Shown here one piece after another: positions 25,345 through 32,946 of a stretch of 64,000 nt of DNA (the first letter of the stretch is position 1; each line of letters begins with the position of its first letter). Under the pieces are notes generated by a model. The model was not told the origin of the DNA. It did no database searches and worked only from the letters and a program-made list of their open reading frames with translations. Where the stretch lies: assembly GCA_028719885.1 (NCBI GenBank), contig JAQYLT010000036.1, positions 1 through 64,000 on the forward strand, given 5' to 3'. The DNA is from Bacillota bacterium. Lineage in GTDB: Bacteria; Bacillota; Clostridia; Oscillospirales; Oscillospiraceae. The position numbers were made by a program, and so were the translations under genes.

Positions 25345-26304
25345 ATGCTACGATACACGATTCGGCGGTTCTTTGAACTGCTTCTCACACTGTTTTTGAT
25401 CGCGACGGCAACTTTCTTCCTGCTGGAAGCAGTTCCTGGCGACCCGCTGACCGAACGTGCTGACCATCTTCCGGAAGCCAGCCGCGCCGCACTGTATGAG
25501 CGGTACGGCCTGGACAAGCCGATTATGGAGCGCTATGTTCTGACCATGAAGAAAATGTGCATGGGCGATTTCGGCGAATCCTTTGTGTACGCCGGACAGA
25601 CGGTGACCGGCCTGCTGAAGACCCGGCTGCCGGTGTCCGCCCGGCTGGGCATCCAGCAGATGCTTCTGGGTGTTACCGTCGGCTTGCTTCTGGGCATTGC
25701 CGCTGCCATGAAGCGGGGAACCTGGGTGGATTATGCGGTGGTCACGCTGTCGGTGCTCTTCATATCCATCCCCCATCTGATTTTCGGCCTGCTGCTTCAA
25801 AAGCTGTTTGCCGGTACCCTGCGGTGGCTGCCCACCATCGGCTGGCCCAGCGGGGCAGACCTGTGGTTTGGAGGCTGGAAGTATACCATTCTGCCCACCC
25901 TCACCGGCTGCTTCTCCTACATCGCAACCTACGCCCGGCTGCTGAAAACCTCCATGCTGGATGTGGTGAATCAGGAGTATGTGCTGACGGCCGAGTCCAA
26001 GGGACTGTCCCAGGGGCAGATTATCCGGCGGCATATTTTGCGGAACGCGTTTATTCCGGTTATGACGCAGCTGCCCATGTCCGTGGCAATGTGCATCACC
26101 GGCTCGTTCTTCATCGAGAGCATCTATGCCATTCCCGGCATTGGCCAGTACTATGTCACCGCCGTCAACAATCAGGACCTGTCCATCGTCCTGGGCGAGA
26201 CGGTGCTGATCTCCATCCTGTATATTTTGGTGCTGTTTGTCACGGATATTCTGTATGTGGTGGTTGACCCCCGCATTCAGCTGCCCGGCAAAAAGCATCG
26301 CTGA
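25345..26304 (+). CDS. peptide ABC transporter permease (DppB/OppB-like)
   Basis: The 319-residue membrane protein has six likely TM segments. The N-terminal MLRYTIRRFFELLLTLFLIATATFFLLE opening (in parts) is typical of OppB/DppB. It is followed by YGLDKPIMERY and the ATPase-docking EYVLTAESKGLSQGQIIRRH near residue 212, then NAFIPVMTQLP. It forms the translocation pore with the next gene product. GGAGGG precedes ATG 25345 at good spacing; the next start is within 20 bases. Confidence 0.92.
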   Translation: MLRYTIRRFFELLLTLFLIATATFFLLEAVPGDPLTERADHLPEASRAALYERYGLDKPIMERYVLTMKKMCMGDFGESFVYAGQTVTGLLKTRLPVSARLGIQQMLLGVTVGLLLGIAAAMKRGTWVDYAVVTLSVLFISIPHLIFGLLLQKLFAGTLRWLPTIGWPSGADLWFGGWKYTILPTLTGCFSYIATYARLLKTSMLDVVNQEYVLTAESKGLSQGQIIRRHILRNAFIPVMTQLPMSVAMCITGSFFIESIYAIPGIGQYYVTAVNNQDLSIVLGETVLISILYILVLFVTDILYVVVDPRIQLPGKKHR

Positions 26305-26321
26305 GAAAGGAGATGCCGATT

Positions 26322-27233
26322 ATGTTGAAACCGGAAGACTTTGAGGTCGTAGGCTATACCCTGGAGGAAGCCAACCGCATCGACAGACCCACCATCTCCT
26401 ATTGGCAGGATGCCTGGCGCCGCCTGAAAAAGAATCCCATTGCCATGGCTTCTTTGGTGGTTTTAGCGCTGCTGATTATCATGTGCATCATCGGACCCTA
26501 CATCCGGGGCTACGATTTTGTGACGAAAAATGTAAAAATGAAGAACCAGGGTGTCAGCTGGGAGTACTGGTTCGGCACCGACTATTTGGGCCGGGACCTG
26601 TTTTCCCGGGTCTGGATGGGCGCCCGGGCGTCCATCATCATCGCCCTGGTTGCCACTGCCCTGAAGCTGGTGGTCGGCACCATTTACGGTGCGATTATGG
26701 CCCACTTTGGCGGCTGGGTGGATGATTTGATGATGCGAATCATCGAGGTGATCAACTCCCTGCCCAGCTTGCTGCTTACCATTCTGATCATGCTGATTCT
26801 GGGGAATAACCTCTTTGCCCTGCTGGTGGCATTGAGCATCACCGCATGGTGCTCCACCGCCCGCCAGGTCCGGGGCATGATCAAGCAGCTGAAAGAGACC
26901 GAATATGTCTATGCCGCCGAGGTGCTGGGTGCCAAGCCCATGCACATCATTGCCAAGCACTATGTGACCAATATGCTGGGCATTCTGATTTTGAACGCTT
27001 CCACCGCCATCCCCGGCTTTATCTTTACCGAGGCTGGTCTGAGCTTCCTGGGCATCGGCCTGACCGCACCGGAAATCAGCCTGGGCGTTCTGATTTCTCT
27101 TGGCCAGCAGACCATTGATTTCTATCCCACTCAGCTGCTGTTCCCCTGCGCGGTGCTGTGCATCATCGTGATGGCCTTCAACCTGCTGGGTGACGGCCTG
27201 CGGGATGCCCTGGACCCCAAGCTCCGTCAGTGA
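26322..27233 (+). CDS. peptide ABC transporter permease (DppC/OppC-like)
   Basis: The 303-residue partner permease has an N-terminal cytosolic stretch, then WRRLKKNPIAMASLVVL into the first TM. The family's FGTDYLGRDLFSRVWMGAR motif comes next, and the EAA-type TEYVYAAEVLGAKPMHIIAKH lies near residue 190. C-terminal LGDGLRDALDPKLRQ is characteristic of OppC/DppC. ATG 26322 is preferred over ATG 26313 because AAAGGAG lies 9 bases before it. Confidence 0.92.
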   Translation: MLKPEDFEVVGYTLEEANRIDRPTISYWQDAWRRLKKNPIAMASLVVLALLIIMCIIGPYIRGYDFVTKNVKMKNQGVSWEYWFGTDYLGRDLFSRVWMGARASIIIALVATALKLVVGTIYGAIMAHFGGWVDDLMMRIIEVINSLPSLLLTILIMLILGNNLFALLVALSITAWCSTARQVRGMIKQLKETEYVYAAEVLGAKPMHIIAKHYVTNMLGILILNASTAIPGFIFTEAGLSFLGIGLTAPEISLGVLISLGQQTIDFYPTQLLFPCAVLCIIVMAFNLLGDGLRDALDPKLRQ

Positions 27234-27249
27234 TCAAGGAGGTATGAAT

Positions 27250-28275
27250 ATGGAGAAGCATTTCCTTGAGGTAAAGAACCTGAACGTTTCTTTTCACACC
27301 TATGCCGGCGAAGTGAAAGCCGTCCGGGGTGTGTCGTTCACCCTGGAGGAGGGGGAGGCCCTGGCCATTGTGGGCGAATCCGGCTGCGGAAAATCCGTTA
27401 CCGCCAAGGCGGTGATGGGCCTGGTCCAGCGCACCAACGGTGTGGTGAAGCCGGGCAGTCAAATCCTGTATCGGGGTGAAAACATTCTGGATTACAACAA
27501 AAAGCAGTGGCAGGCCTATAAGGGCGGTGAATGTGCCATCATTTTCCAGGATGCCCTGGTGTCGCTGAACCCCACCATGAGGGTTGGCAAGCAGATTATG
27601 GAAAATCTGATGGCCCACAAGCATATGAACCGCCGCGAGGCCAGGCAGGAAGCCATCAGGATGCTGCGGGTGGTTGGCATTCCGGAGCCGGAGCGCCGGG
27701 TGGACCAGTATCCCCATGAGTTTTCCGGCGGTATGCGTCAGCGGGTGATGATTGCCATCGCCTTTGCCTGTGACCCCAAAATTCTGATCTGTGACGAGCC
27801 CACCACCGCGTTGGACGTGACCATTCAGGGGCAGATTCTGGACATCATCAAGCAGCTCCAGCGGGAGCGGAACACCTCCGTGATTATGATCACCCACGAC
27901 CTTGGCGTGGTTGCCAATATGGCCCAGAAGATTGCGGTGATGTATTCCGGAATCATTGTGGAGCGGGGAAGCTGTGAGGACATTTTCTACCGGCCCCGCC
28001 ACCCCTATACCTGGGCGCTGATTCGCTCCGTGCCCCGGCTGGACCTGAGCAATAAGCAGACCCTGGCTTCCATTCCCGGTACGCCGCCGGACCTGCTGAA
28101 TCCTCCCGCGGGCTGCCCGTTCTGCACCCGCTGTGAGCACTGCATGAATATCTGCAAGGAGCAGATGCCGGAATATACGGATTTCGGCGACGGCCACCAG
28201 GCTGCCTGCTGGCTCCATCATCCCATGGCGCCGAAAGTGAAGATGCCGGAGAAAGGAGAGGTTATCCATGGCTGA
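27250..28275 (+). CDS. peptide ABC transporter ATP-binding protein (DppD/OppD-like)
   Basis: The 341-residue ATPase has Walker A GESGCGKS, Q-loop IFQDALVSLNPTM, signature FSGGMRQRV, Walker B LICDEPTTALDV and switch MITHDLGVV. The oligopeptide-type C-terminal extension has closely spaced cysteines (GCPFCTRCEHCMNIC), a motif that holds an iron-sulfur cluster in some characterised Dpp ATPases. ATG 27250 has AAGGAGG 7 bases upstream; ATG 27244 is too close to that site. It overlaps the next gene by 8 bases. Confidence 0.92.
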   Translation: MEKHFLEVKNLNVSFHTYAGEVKAVRGVSFTLEEGEALAIVGESGCGKSVTAKAVMGLVQRTNGVVKPGSQILYRGENILDYNKKQWQAYKGGECAIIFQDALVSLNPTMRVGKQIMENLMAHKHMNRREARQEAIRMLRVVGIPEPERRVDQYPHEFSGGMRQRVMIAIAFACDPKILICDEPTTALDVTIQGQILDIIKQLQRERNTSVIMITHDLGVVANMAQKIAVMYSGIIVERGSCEDIFYRPRHPYTWALIRSVPRLDLSNKQTLASIPGTPPDLLNPPAGCPFCTRCEHCMNICKEQMPEYTDFGDGHQAACWLHHPMAPKVKMPEKGEVIHG

Positions 28276-29239
28276 GAACAAAGAAGTGCTGCTTCATGTA
28301 AGTCATCTGAAAAAATATTTCCATGTTTCCGGTGGTACGCTGAAGGCCGTGGATGATGTGTCCTTCGATATCTACAAAGGTGAGACCCTGGGAATGGTGG
28401 GGGAATCCGGCTGCGGCAAGACCACCTGCGGCCGTACCTGCATCGGCCTTTACAGCCGCACCGGCGGTGAGGTCCTCTTCAAAGGCGTGGACCCGGAGAC
28501 CCTGAAAGGCAAGGAGCGGCTGGCCTATAAGAAGGCGGTGCAGATGGTTTTCCAGGACCCCTGCAGCTCCCTGGACCCCCGTATGACCGTTGCGGAAATC
28601 ATCGGCGAGGGCATCGACATTCATCATCTGGCCAAAAACAAAAAGGAACGGGCGGAGATGATCTATAAGCAGCTGGAGCTGGTGGGCCTGAACCGGGAGC
28701 ATGCCAACCGGTTTGTCCATGAATTCTCCGGCGGCCAGCGGCAGCGGATTGGCATTGCCCGGGCCCTGGCGGTGAATCCGGAATTCATCGTTCTGGATGA
28801 GCCCATCTCGGCATTGGATGTGTCCATCCAGGCCCAGGTGGTGAACCTGCTCATCGAGCTCCAGAAGAAGATGGGCCTGACCTATCTGTTTGTGGCCCAC
28901 GACCTTTCCATGGTGAAGCATATCTCCGACCGGGTGGCCGTGCTGTATCTGGGCTCCCTGGTGGAGCTCACCACCTCCCAGGAGCTGTATGATCATCCGC
29001 TGCACCCCTACACCCAGGCACTGATGTCCGCCATTCCCATTCCGGACCCGGAGGTGGAGCGCAAGCGGGACCAGGAGAAAATCCGCCTGGAGGGCGAGGT
29101 GCCCAGCCCCATTGACCCGCCTCCCGGATGCCGCTTCCGTATGCGCTGCAAGTACGCAACAGCGCAGTGCGCTGCGGAAATGCCAGCGCTGCGGGATGTG
29201 GGCGACGGACATTGGGTTGCCTGCCATTGTGTAAAGTGA
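28268..29239 (+). CDS. peptide ABC transporter ATP-binding protein (DppF/OppF-like)
   Basis: The second 323-residue ATPase of the heterodimeric motor shows Walker A GESGCGKTT, Q-loop VFQDPCSSLDPRM, signature FSGGQRQRIGIARAL, Walker B FIVLDEPISALDV and FVAHDLSMVKHISDRV. The C terminus has PGCRFRMRCKYATAQC, the same Cys-rich extension as its partner. The start ATG 28268 lies inside the previous gene with GAAAGGAG ahead of it. The stop TGA shares a base with the next start. Confidence 0.93.
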   Translation: MAENKEVLLHVSHLKKYFHVSGGTLKAVDDVSFDIYKGETLGMVGESGCGKTTCGRTCIGLYSRTGGEVLFKGVDPETLKGKERLAYKKAVQMVFQDPCSSLDPRMTVAEIIGEGIDIHHLAKNKKERAEMIYKQLELVGLNREHANRFVHEFSGGQRQRIGIARALAVNPEFIVLDEPISALDVSIQAQVVNLLIELQKKMGLTYLFVAHDLSMVKHISDRVAVLYLGSLVELTTSQELYDHPLHPYTQALMSAIPIPDPEVERKRDQEKIRLEGEVPSPIDPPPGCRFRMRCKYATAQCAAEMPALRDVGDGHWVACHCVK

Positions 29240-29607
29240 TGGAGCACTTCGGAAAGAAAATCGCCTCCCTGGCGTTGGATTTGTGCAAGGCGGCTGCCGT
29301 GGGTGTGGGCATATCCGTTGCCATTGGCCTGGTGCTGGCTGGCGGAGGGGCGCTGTTCGGAAGCAACGGCATTCACTCCGCAGTAGAGGCAGCGAAAAAC
29401 GGACTCCTGCTGGTGTTTGCATTTCTGCTGCTGATTGTGGCCGGGATGCTGCTGATTAAGGGAAAGAAGCAGGAGCAGATACGGCTCAATACCGGCTTCC
29501 GCAAACATTTTGCAGTCATCGGTCCCAAATCCATGCTGCTGGCTCTGGCAGTCGGTATGCTGGTCACGATCATTGCCGTGGACGGCCTGCAAAGGTCCAT
29601 GATGTAA
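29239..29607 (+). CDS. small integral membrane protein, unknown function
   Basis: The 122-residue protein has three hydrophobic segments (about 18-40, 52-72 and 95-113), separated by a basic loop GKKQEQIRLNTGFRKH. ATG 29239 overlaps the preceding TGA (TGATG), so translation is coupled to the peptide importer. No family is recognised; it may be an accessory of the transporter or simply a hitchhiker. A strong bidirectional terminator follows. Confidence 0.6.
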   Translation: MEHFGKKIASLALDLCKAAAVGVGISVAIGLVLAGGGALFGSNGIHSAVEAAKNGLLLVFAFLLLIVAGMLLIKGKKQEQIRLNTGFRKHFAVIGPKSMLLALAVGMLVTIIAVDGLQRSMM

Positions 29608-29646
29608 AGAAATCCGTGAAATGGACCAGAAACGGATCATCCTCTC

Positions 29647-29702
29647 GAAAAAAAACATGGCGCTGACTCTCCAACAGGAGAATCGGCGCCATGTTTTTTG
29701 CT
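29647..29702. terminator. bidirectional rho-independent terminator
   Basis: ACATGGCGCTGACTCTCC pairs almost completely with GGAGAATCGGCGCCATGT. A run of A lies before it and a run of T after it, so it serves both the peptide importer operon and the convergent ychF. Confidence 0.88.
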
Positions 29703-29711
29703 TTTTGATTT

Positions 29712-30809
29712 TTAGACGTTAAACAGGAAATTGACAATGTCCCCGTCTTTCATCACGTATTCCTTGCCCTCACTGCGGACAAGCCCCTTTGCCTTGGCGG
29801 CTGCCATGGTGCCGCAGGCTTTCATATCTTCAAAGGCAATGACCTCCGCCCGGATAAAGCCCCGCTCAAAGTCGGTGTGGATTTTTCCCGCGGCCTGGGG
29901 AGCCTTGGTGCCCCGCTTGATGGTCCAGGCCCGGCATTCATCGCTGCCGGCGGTGAGGAAGGAAATCAGCCCCAGCAGGGCGTAGCTGCTGCGAATCAGC
30001 CGGTCCAGGCCGGATTCGGCAACGCCCAGCTCCTCCATGAACATGGCTTTTTCCTCCGGGTCGTCCAGCTCGGCAATGTCCGCCTCCAGCTTGGCGCAGA
30101 TGGGAAGCACCTGGCTGCCCTCTGCCTCGGCCAGCTGCTTCACAGCCAGGTAGTGCCGGTTGCTATCGGGGTCGTTGACCTCACTCTCGGAGAGGTTGGC
30201 GACATAGATGGTTTTTTTCAGCGTCAGCAGATCGCTGGTAGCAATCAGGGCCATGTCCTCCTCGCTGCCGTCAAAGGTCCGGGCCAGCTTGCCCTGGTTC
30301 AGGTGAGTTAGAAGTTCACCAAATACTTCTGCTTCATGGAGGAACCGCTTGTCGCCGCCCTTGGCTGCCTTCTGGCATTTGTCAATGCGCCGTTCCACCA
30401 TTTCAATGTCCGCCATGACCAGCTCCAGATTGATGATGTCAATGTCCCGCAGGGGATCGGTGGAGCCCTCCACATGGGTGACGTTGGAATCCTCAAAGCA
30501 GCGAACCACATGGACAATGGCGTCGGTGGTGCGGATGTTGCTCAGGAATTTGTTGCCCAGGCCCTCGCCCTTGGAGGCGCCCTTTACCAGGCCTGCAATG
30601 TCCACAAACTCAATGACGGCGGGGGTGACCTTTTTGGGATTATGAAGCTGGGCAAGCCAGTCCAGCCGCTCATCGGGCACGGACACAACGCCCACGTTGG
30701 GGTCGATGGTGCAGAAAGCATAGTTGTCAGCAGGAACGCCTGCGTTGGTGATGGCGTTGAACAGGGTGGATTTGCCCACATTGGGTAGCCCGACGATACC
30801 TAATTTCAT
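29712..30809 (-). CDS. ychF: redox-regulated ATPase YchF (Obg-family)
   Basis: The 365-residue YchF/Ola1 P-loop protein binds ribosomes and hydrolyses ATP rather than GTP. Motifs are GLPNVGKSTLFNAIT (residues 7-21), DIAGLVKGASKGEGLGNKFL (G3 and the YchF-specific glycine-rich switch), and VANLSESEV in place of the NKxD guanine motif, which explains the ATP preference. The C-terminal TGS/ubiquitin-like domain ends FNV, as usual. It is a single-gene unit with its own promoter and a shared terminator. Confidence 0.95.
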   Translation of the reverse strand: MKLGIVGLPNVGKSTLFNAITNAGVPADNYAFCTIDPNVGVVSVPDERLDWLAQLHNPKKVTPAVIEFVDIAGLVKGASKGEGLGNKFLSNIRTTDAIVHVVRCFEDSNVTHVEGSTDPLRDIDIINLELVMADIEMVERRIDKCQKAAKGGDKRFLHEAEVFGELLTHLNQGKLARTFDGSEEDMALIATSDLLTLKKTIYVANLSESEVNDPDSNRHYLAVKQLAEAEGSQVLPICAKLEADIAELDDPEEKAMFMEELGVAESGLDRLIRSSYALLGLISFLTAGSDECRAWTIKRGTKAPQAAGKIHTDFERGFIRAEVIAFEDMKACGTMAAAKAKGLVRSEGKEYVMKDGDIVNFLFNV

Positions 30810-30852
30810 TCTTTATGATCTCCTTTATTCCCTTTTACAGTTAAGTCTCCCC

Positions 30853-30881
30853 ATTATACCGCATAGACAGCCGTTTTGCAA
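30853..30881 (-). promoter_or_regulatory. sigma-A promoter of ychF
   Basis: On the minus strand TTGCAA, 17-base spacer, TATAAT, about 44 bases before the start codon. Confidence 0.7.
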
Positions 30882-30922
30882 GTATTGGGCGCATTTTTCC
30901 TGATTTGAATCCGCCATTCGGT

Positions 30923-31117
30923 TCATTCTTCAAAGGCTTTGCGTGTTACCCGTTTCTTGGTGCCAACATACAGTACAAAGGAGCGGTTCGGTTGCTTCAA
31001 CAGTTCATCCATCTGGGTGATGCCGATGCTGCTGTATTTTGCTGCCTCATGGATGGAAAACGCGCCATATCCGATGGGCGAGGAAATCTGGTCTATTGAC
31101 TTGATTGGCTCTGTGGT
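30923..31117 (-). pseudogene. Tn916-type excisionase-like relic
   Basis: The minus-strand frame 31117 to 30923 (about 64 codons, TGA at the end) encodes YGAFSIHEAAKYSSIG, then QPNRSFVLYVGTKKRV and TRKAFEE. That order matches the short winged-helix excisionases of Tn916-like integrative elements (EAA-Y--IG...FVL-NG----RK-FE). The frame has an in-frame stop upstream (31118-31120) and no usable ATG before the helix-turn-helix. It also stops just before the usual last residues, so it looks inactivated. No integrase is present in the window. The reverse-strand ORFs here have no protein-like character. Confidence 0.5.
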
Positions 31118-31124
31118 TTATAAT
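31096..31124 (+). promoter_or_regulatory. near-consensus sigma-A promoter of the island regulator
   Basis: TTGACT, 17-base spacer, perfect TATAAT. It overlaps the 5' end of the excisionase relic on the other strand. Confidence 0.75.
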
Positions 31125-31182
31125 ATACCATATAAATGACTAAAGAACGGACCGTGGTCAGCTTTGCACTTGGAGGGCTTGG

Positions 31183-32433
31183 ATGAAACAGGGAAAACGC
31201 GATCAGCGCATGGAAGAGACCCAGGCTCAGGTGCTGCGGTATGAATCGGCTCAGCAGGCGGCAGACCGTCTGGGCGTAGCCATCCGCACCATCCGGAAAT
31301 GGGCGCAGGAGGGGCGGATTCCCGGAGCGGCGCGGCGCGGGCGTTCGTGGATGATTCCGGCGGATTTCGTTCCCGCAGAACAGCAGGAAGCGCAGACGAA
31401 GCAGGTGGAGCCGCAAACAACGAACGGCGACCAAACTATCCGCACTGCCATGCCCCTTATGAACAGCGCCTATCCCGTGGGAAAGTGCCGCGAATTCATT
31501 GAGTCAATCCCGGACGAGGACGACAGGGCGATCGCCTGGGGCGAGTATTATTATTTCAGCGGGCAGGCGGAGCTGGCCGCAAAGACGATGGAGCCCTATC
31601 AGGGCAGCGCCGATCCCGTGCTGCGCTATTCAGCCAACCTTGTGGGATTCTTTGCCAACTTCACCAGAGGGCACACCCATCTGGCTATGCAAACCTTTGA
31701 ACGGCTGCAGGCGGATTTGCAGAAGGACCTCCGGACGGAATCCACGCCTCAGCTTCATGCCATCGGCATGTTTACGGTTACGGCATCCTCGGTGCTGCTG
31801 CACCTGCCCATGGCCTATGATGTTGATCTTCAGCAGTATATTTGCCATCTGCCGGACGGCCTGAAACTGTGGGCATGCTATATGCTGGCCCATAAGGCGT
31901 ATCTGGAGAAAAACTACAATGGTTCTCTGGCCATTGCGGAGCTGGCGCTGTCCATGAATCCGCAGCTGTATCCCGTGGCTGCGATTTATTTGCATCTCGT
32001 AATCGTCATGAACCTGATGAGCCTCAGGCGTGTGAATGAGGCAAAGCAGCGCATCGCACGTGCATGGGCGCTGGCACAGCCTGATGGCTTGATCGAGCCG
32101 TTCGGAGAGCATCACGGCCTTCTGCAGGGCATGATCGAACGCTTTTTCCAGAAGGATTACCCGGAAGCATATGAAAAAATCATCGCAATTACCTATACTT
32201 TCAGCGCAGGCTGGCGCAAAATCCACCGTCTGATTTCCAAACAGGAGGTGGCAGACAACCTGACCACCACCGAATTCACCATTGCCATGCTGTACAACCG
32301 CGGCTGGACAGCCAAGGAAATCGCCGCATACATGCTCCTGTCGCCGCGCACCATTACCAATACCATCCAGGTAATCTATCAGAAGCTGGGCATCTCCAGC
32401 AAGCGGGAACTGGGACAGTTCATGCTTGCCTAA
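31183..32433 (+). CDS. transcriptional regulator with N-terminal excisionase/MerR-type HTH and C-terminal LuxR-type HTH
   Basis: The 416-residue protein has a DNA-binding module at each end. Residues about 20-60 (SAQQAADRLGVAIRTIRKWA...GRIPGAARRGRSWMIP) match the HTH_17/excisionase type. The middle 250 residues are helical and TPR-like (GQAELAAKTMEPYQG, NYNGSLAIAELALSMNPQ). The end (LTTTEFTIAMLYNRGWTAKE, then SPRTITNTIQVIYQKLGI) is a LuxR/GerE HTH. There is no receiver domain, so activity is probably ligand- or protein-controlled through the TPR region. ATG 31183 follows TGGAGG. It lies directly ahead of the giant surface-protein gene, which it may control; that is inference from position. 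Confidence 0.8.
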   Translation: MKQGKRDQRMEETQAQVLRYESAQQAADRLGVAIRTIRKWAQEGRIPGAARRGRSWMIPADFVPAEQQEAQTKQVEPQTTNGDQTIRTAMPLMNSAYPVGKCREFIESIPDEDDRAIAWGEYYYFSGQAELAAKTMEPYQGSADPVLRYSANLVGFFANFTRGHTHLAMQTFERLQADLQKDLRTESTPQLHAIGMFTVTASSVLLHLPMAYDVDLQQYICHLPDGLKLWACYMLAHKAYLEKNYNGSLAIAELALSMNPQLYPVAAIYLHLVIVMNLMSLRRVNEAKQRIARAWALAQPDGLIEPFGEHHGLLQGMIERFFQKDYPEAYEKIIAITYTFSAGWRKIHRLISKQEVADNLTTTEFTIAMLYNRGWTAKEIAAYMLLSPRTITNTIQVIYQKLGISSKRELGQFMLA

Positions 32434-32446
32434 AACAATACTCCTC

Positions 32447-32483
32447 CAAAATCCGTTCATGAAAGTGAACGGATTTGTTTTTG
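32447..32483 (+). terminator. rho-independent terminator of the island regulator
   Basis: Perfect 11-bp stem AAATCCGTTCA/TGAACGGATTT followed by GTTTTTG. Confidence 0.8.
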
Positions 32484-32594
32484 CTTAATGGATACACTTT
32501 GCCCGTTCAAGTAAAAACAGTTCTGAAATTGCTCTGTGCAACCGGCAAACCTGCCTGTATAATGGTCCCAGAAGAGGAAGAAGGAGGCAGTCTG

Positions 32595-32909
32595 ATGCAA
32601 AAAGAACGACTGAAAACCTTTCTTATCGACGGCGATATACTCACAGTGCCGTACCATTACGATGAGGATGCAGAGATTTTCATCGGACAGTTTCCTGAGT
32701 TCGACACGGAGCCACGGTACACGCCAAACGGCAGACCGTGGAAGAGCGTCGTCAGCGATAGCTGTCCCTATGCCGCAGGCGACTATGACGATTGCGGCTC
32801 ATGCCCGTATCTGATCAAGGAGGAACCCAGGGACATCATAGGCGTCTGCTTTCATGAAAAACTGAGGAGCAGGGCCTCCCCGGAAGAAGCGAACCTGATC
32901 GTGAAATAA
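32595..32909 (+). CDS. small Cys-containing conserved hypothetical protein
   Basis: The 104-residue acidic soluble protein has an N half FLIDGDILTVPYHYDEDAE followed by PRYTPNGRPWKS. A cysteine cluster comes next: SDSCPY (C), DCGSCPYL (C-x2-C) and IGVCFHE (C). Four such cysteines could bind zinc or an Fe-S centre. I have the impression of similar proteins on Clostridia mobile elements but cannot name a family. ATG 32595 has AAGGAGG 7 bases upstream. The earlier in-frame ATG at 32475 lies within the preceding terminator's tail and has no ribosome site. The stop is 37 bases before the giant gene. Confidence 0.65.
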   Translation: MQKERLKTFLIDGDILTVPYHYDEDAEIFIGQFPEFDTEPRYTPNGRPWKSVVSDSCPYAAGDYDDCGSCPYLIKEEPRDIIGVCFHEKLRSRASPEEANLIVK

Positions 32910-32946
32910 CGAAATCAACTGGCTATTGAAGGCAGGAGGACAAAAA

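Noticed and set aside
30905..31139. Two plus-strand ORFs of about 65 codons
   Set aside because: They are the antisense of the excisionase-like relic and cross the regulator's promoter.
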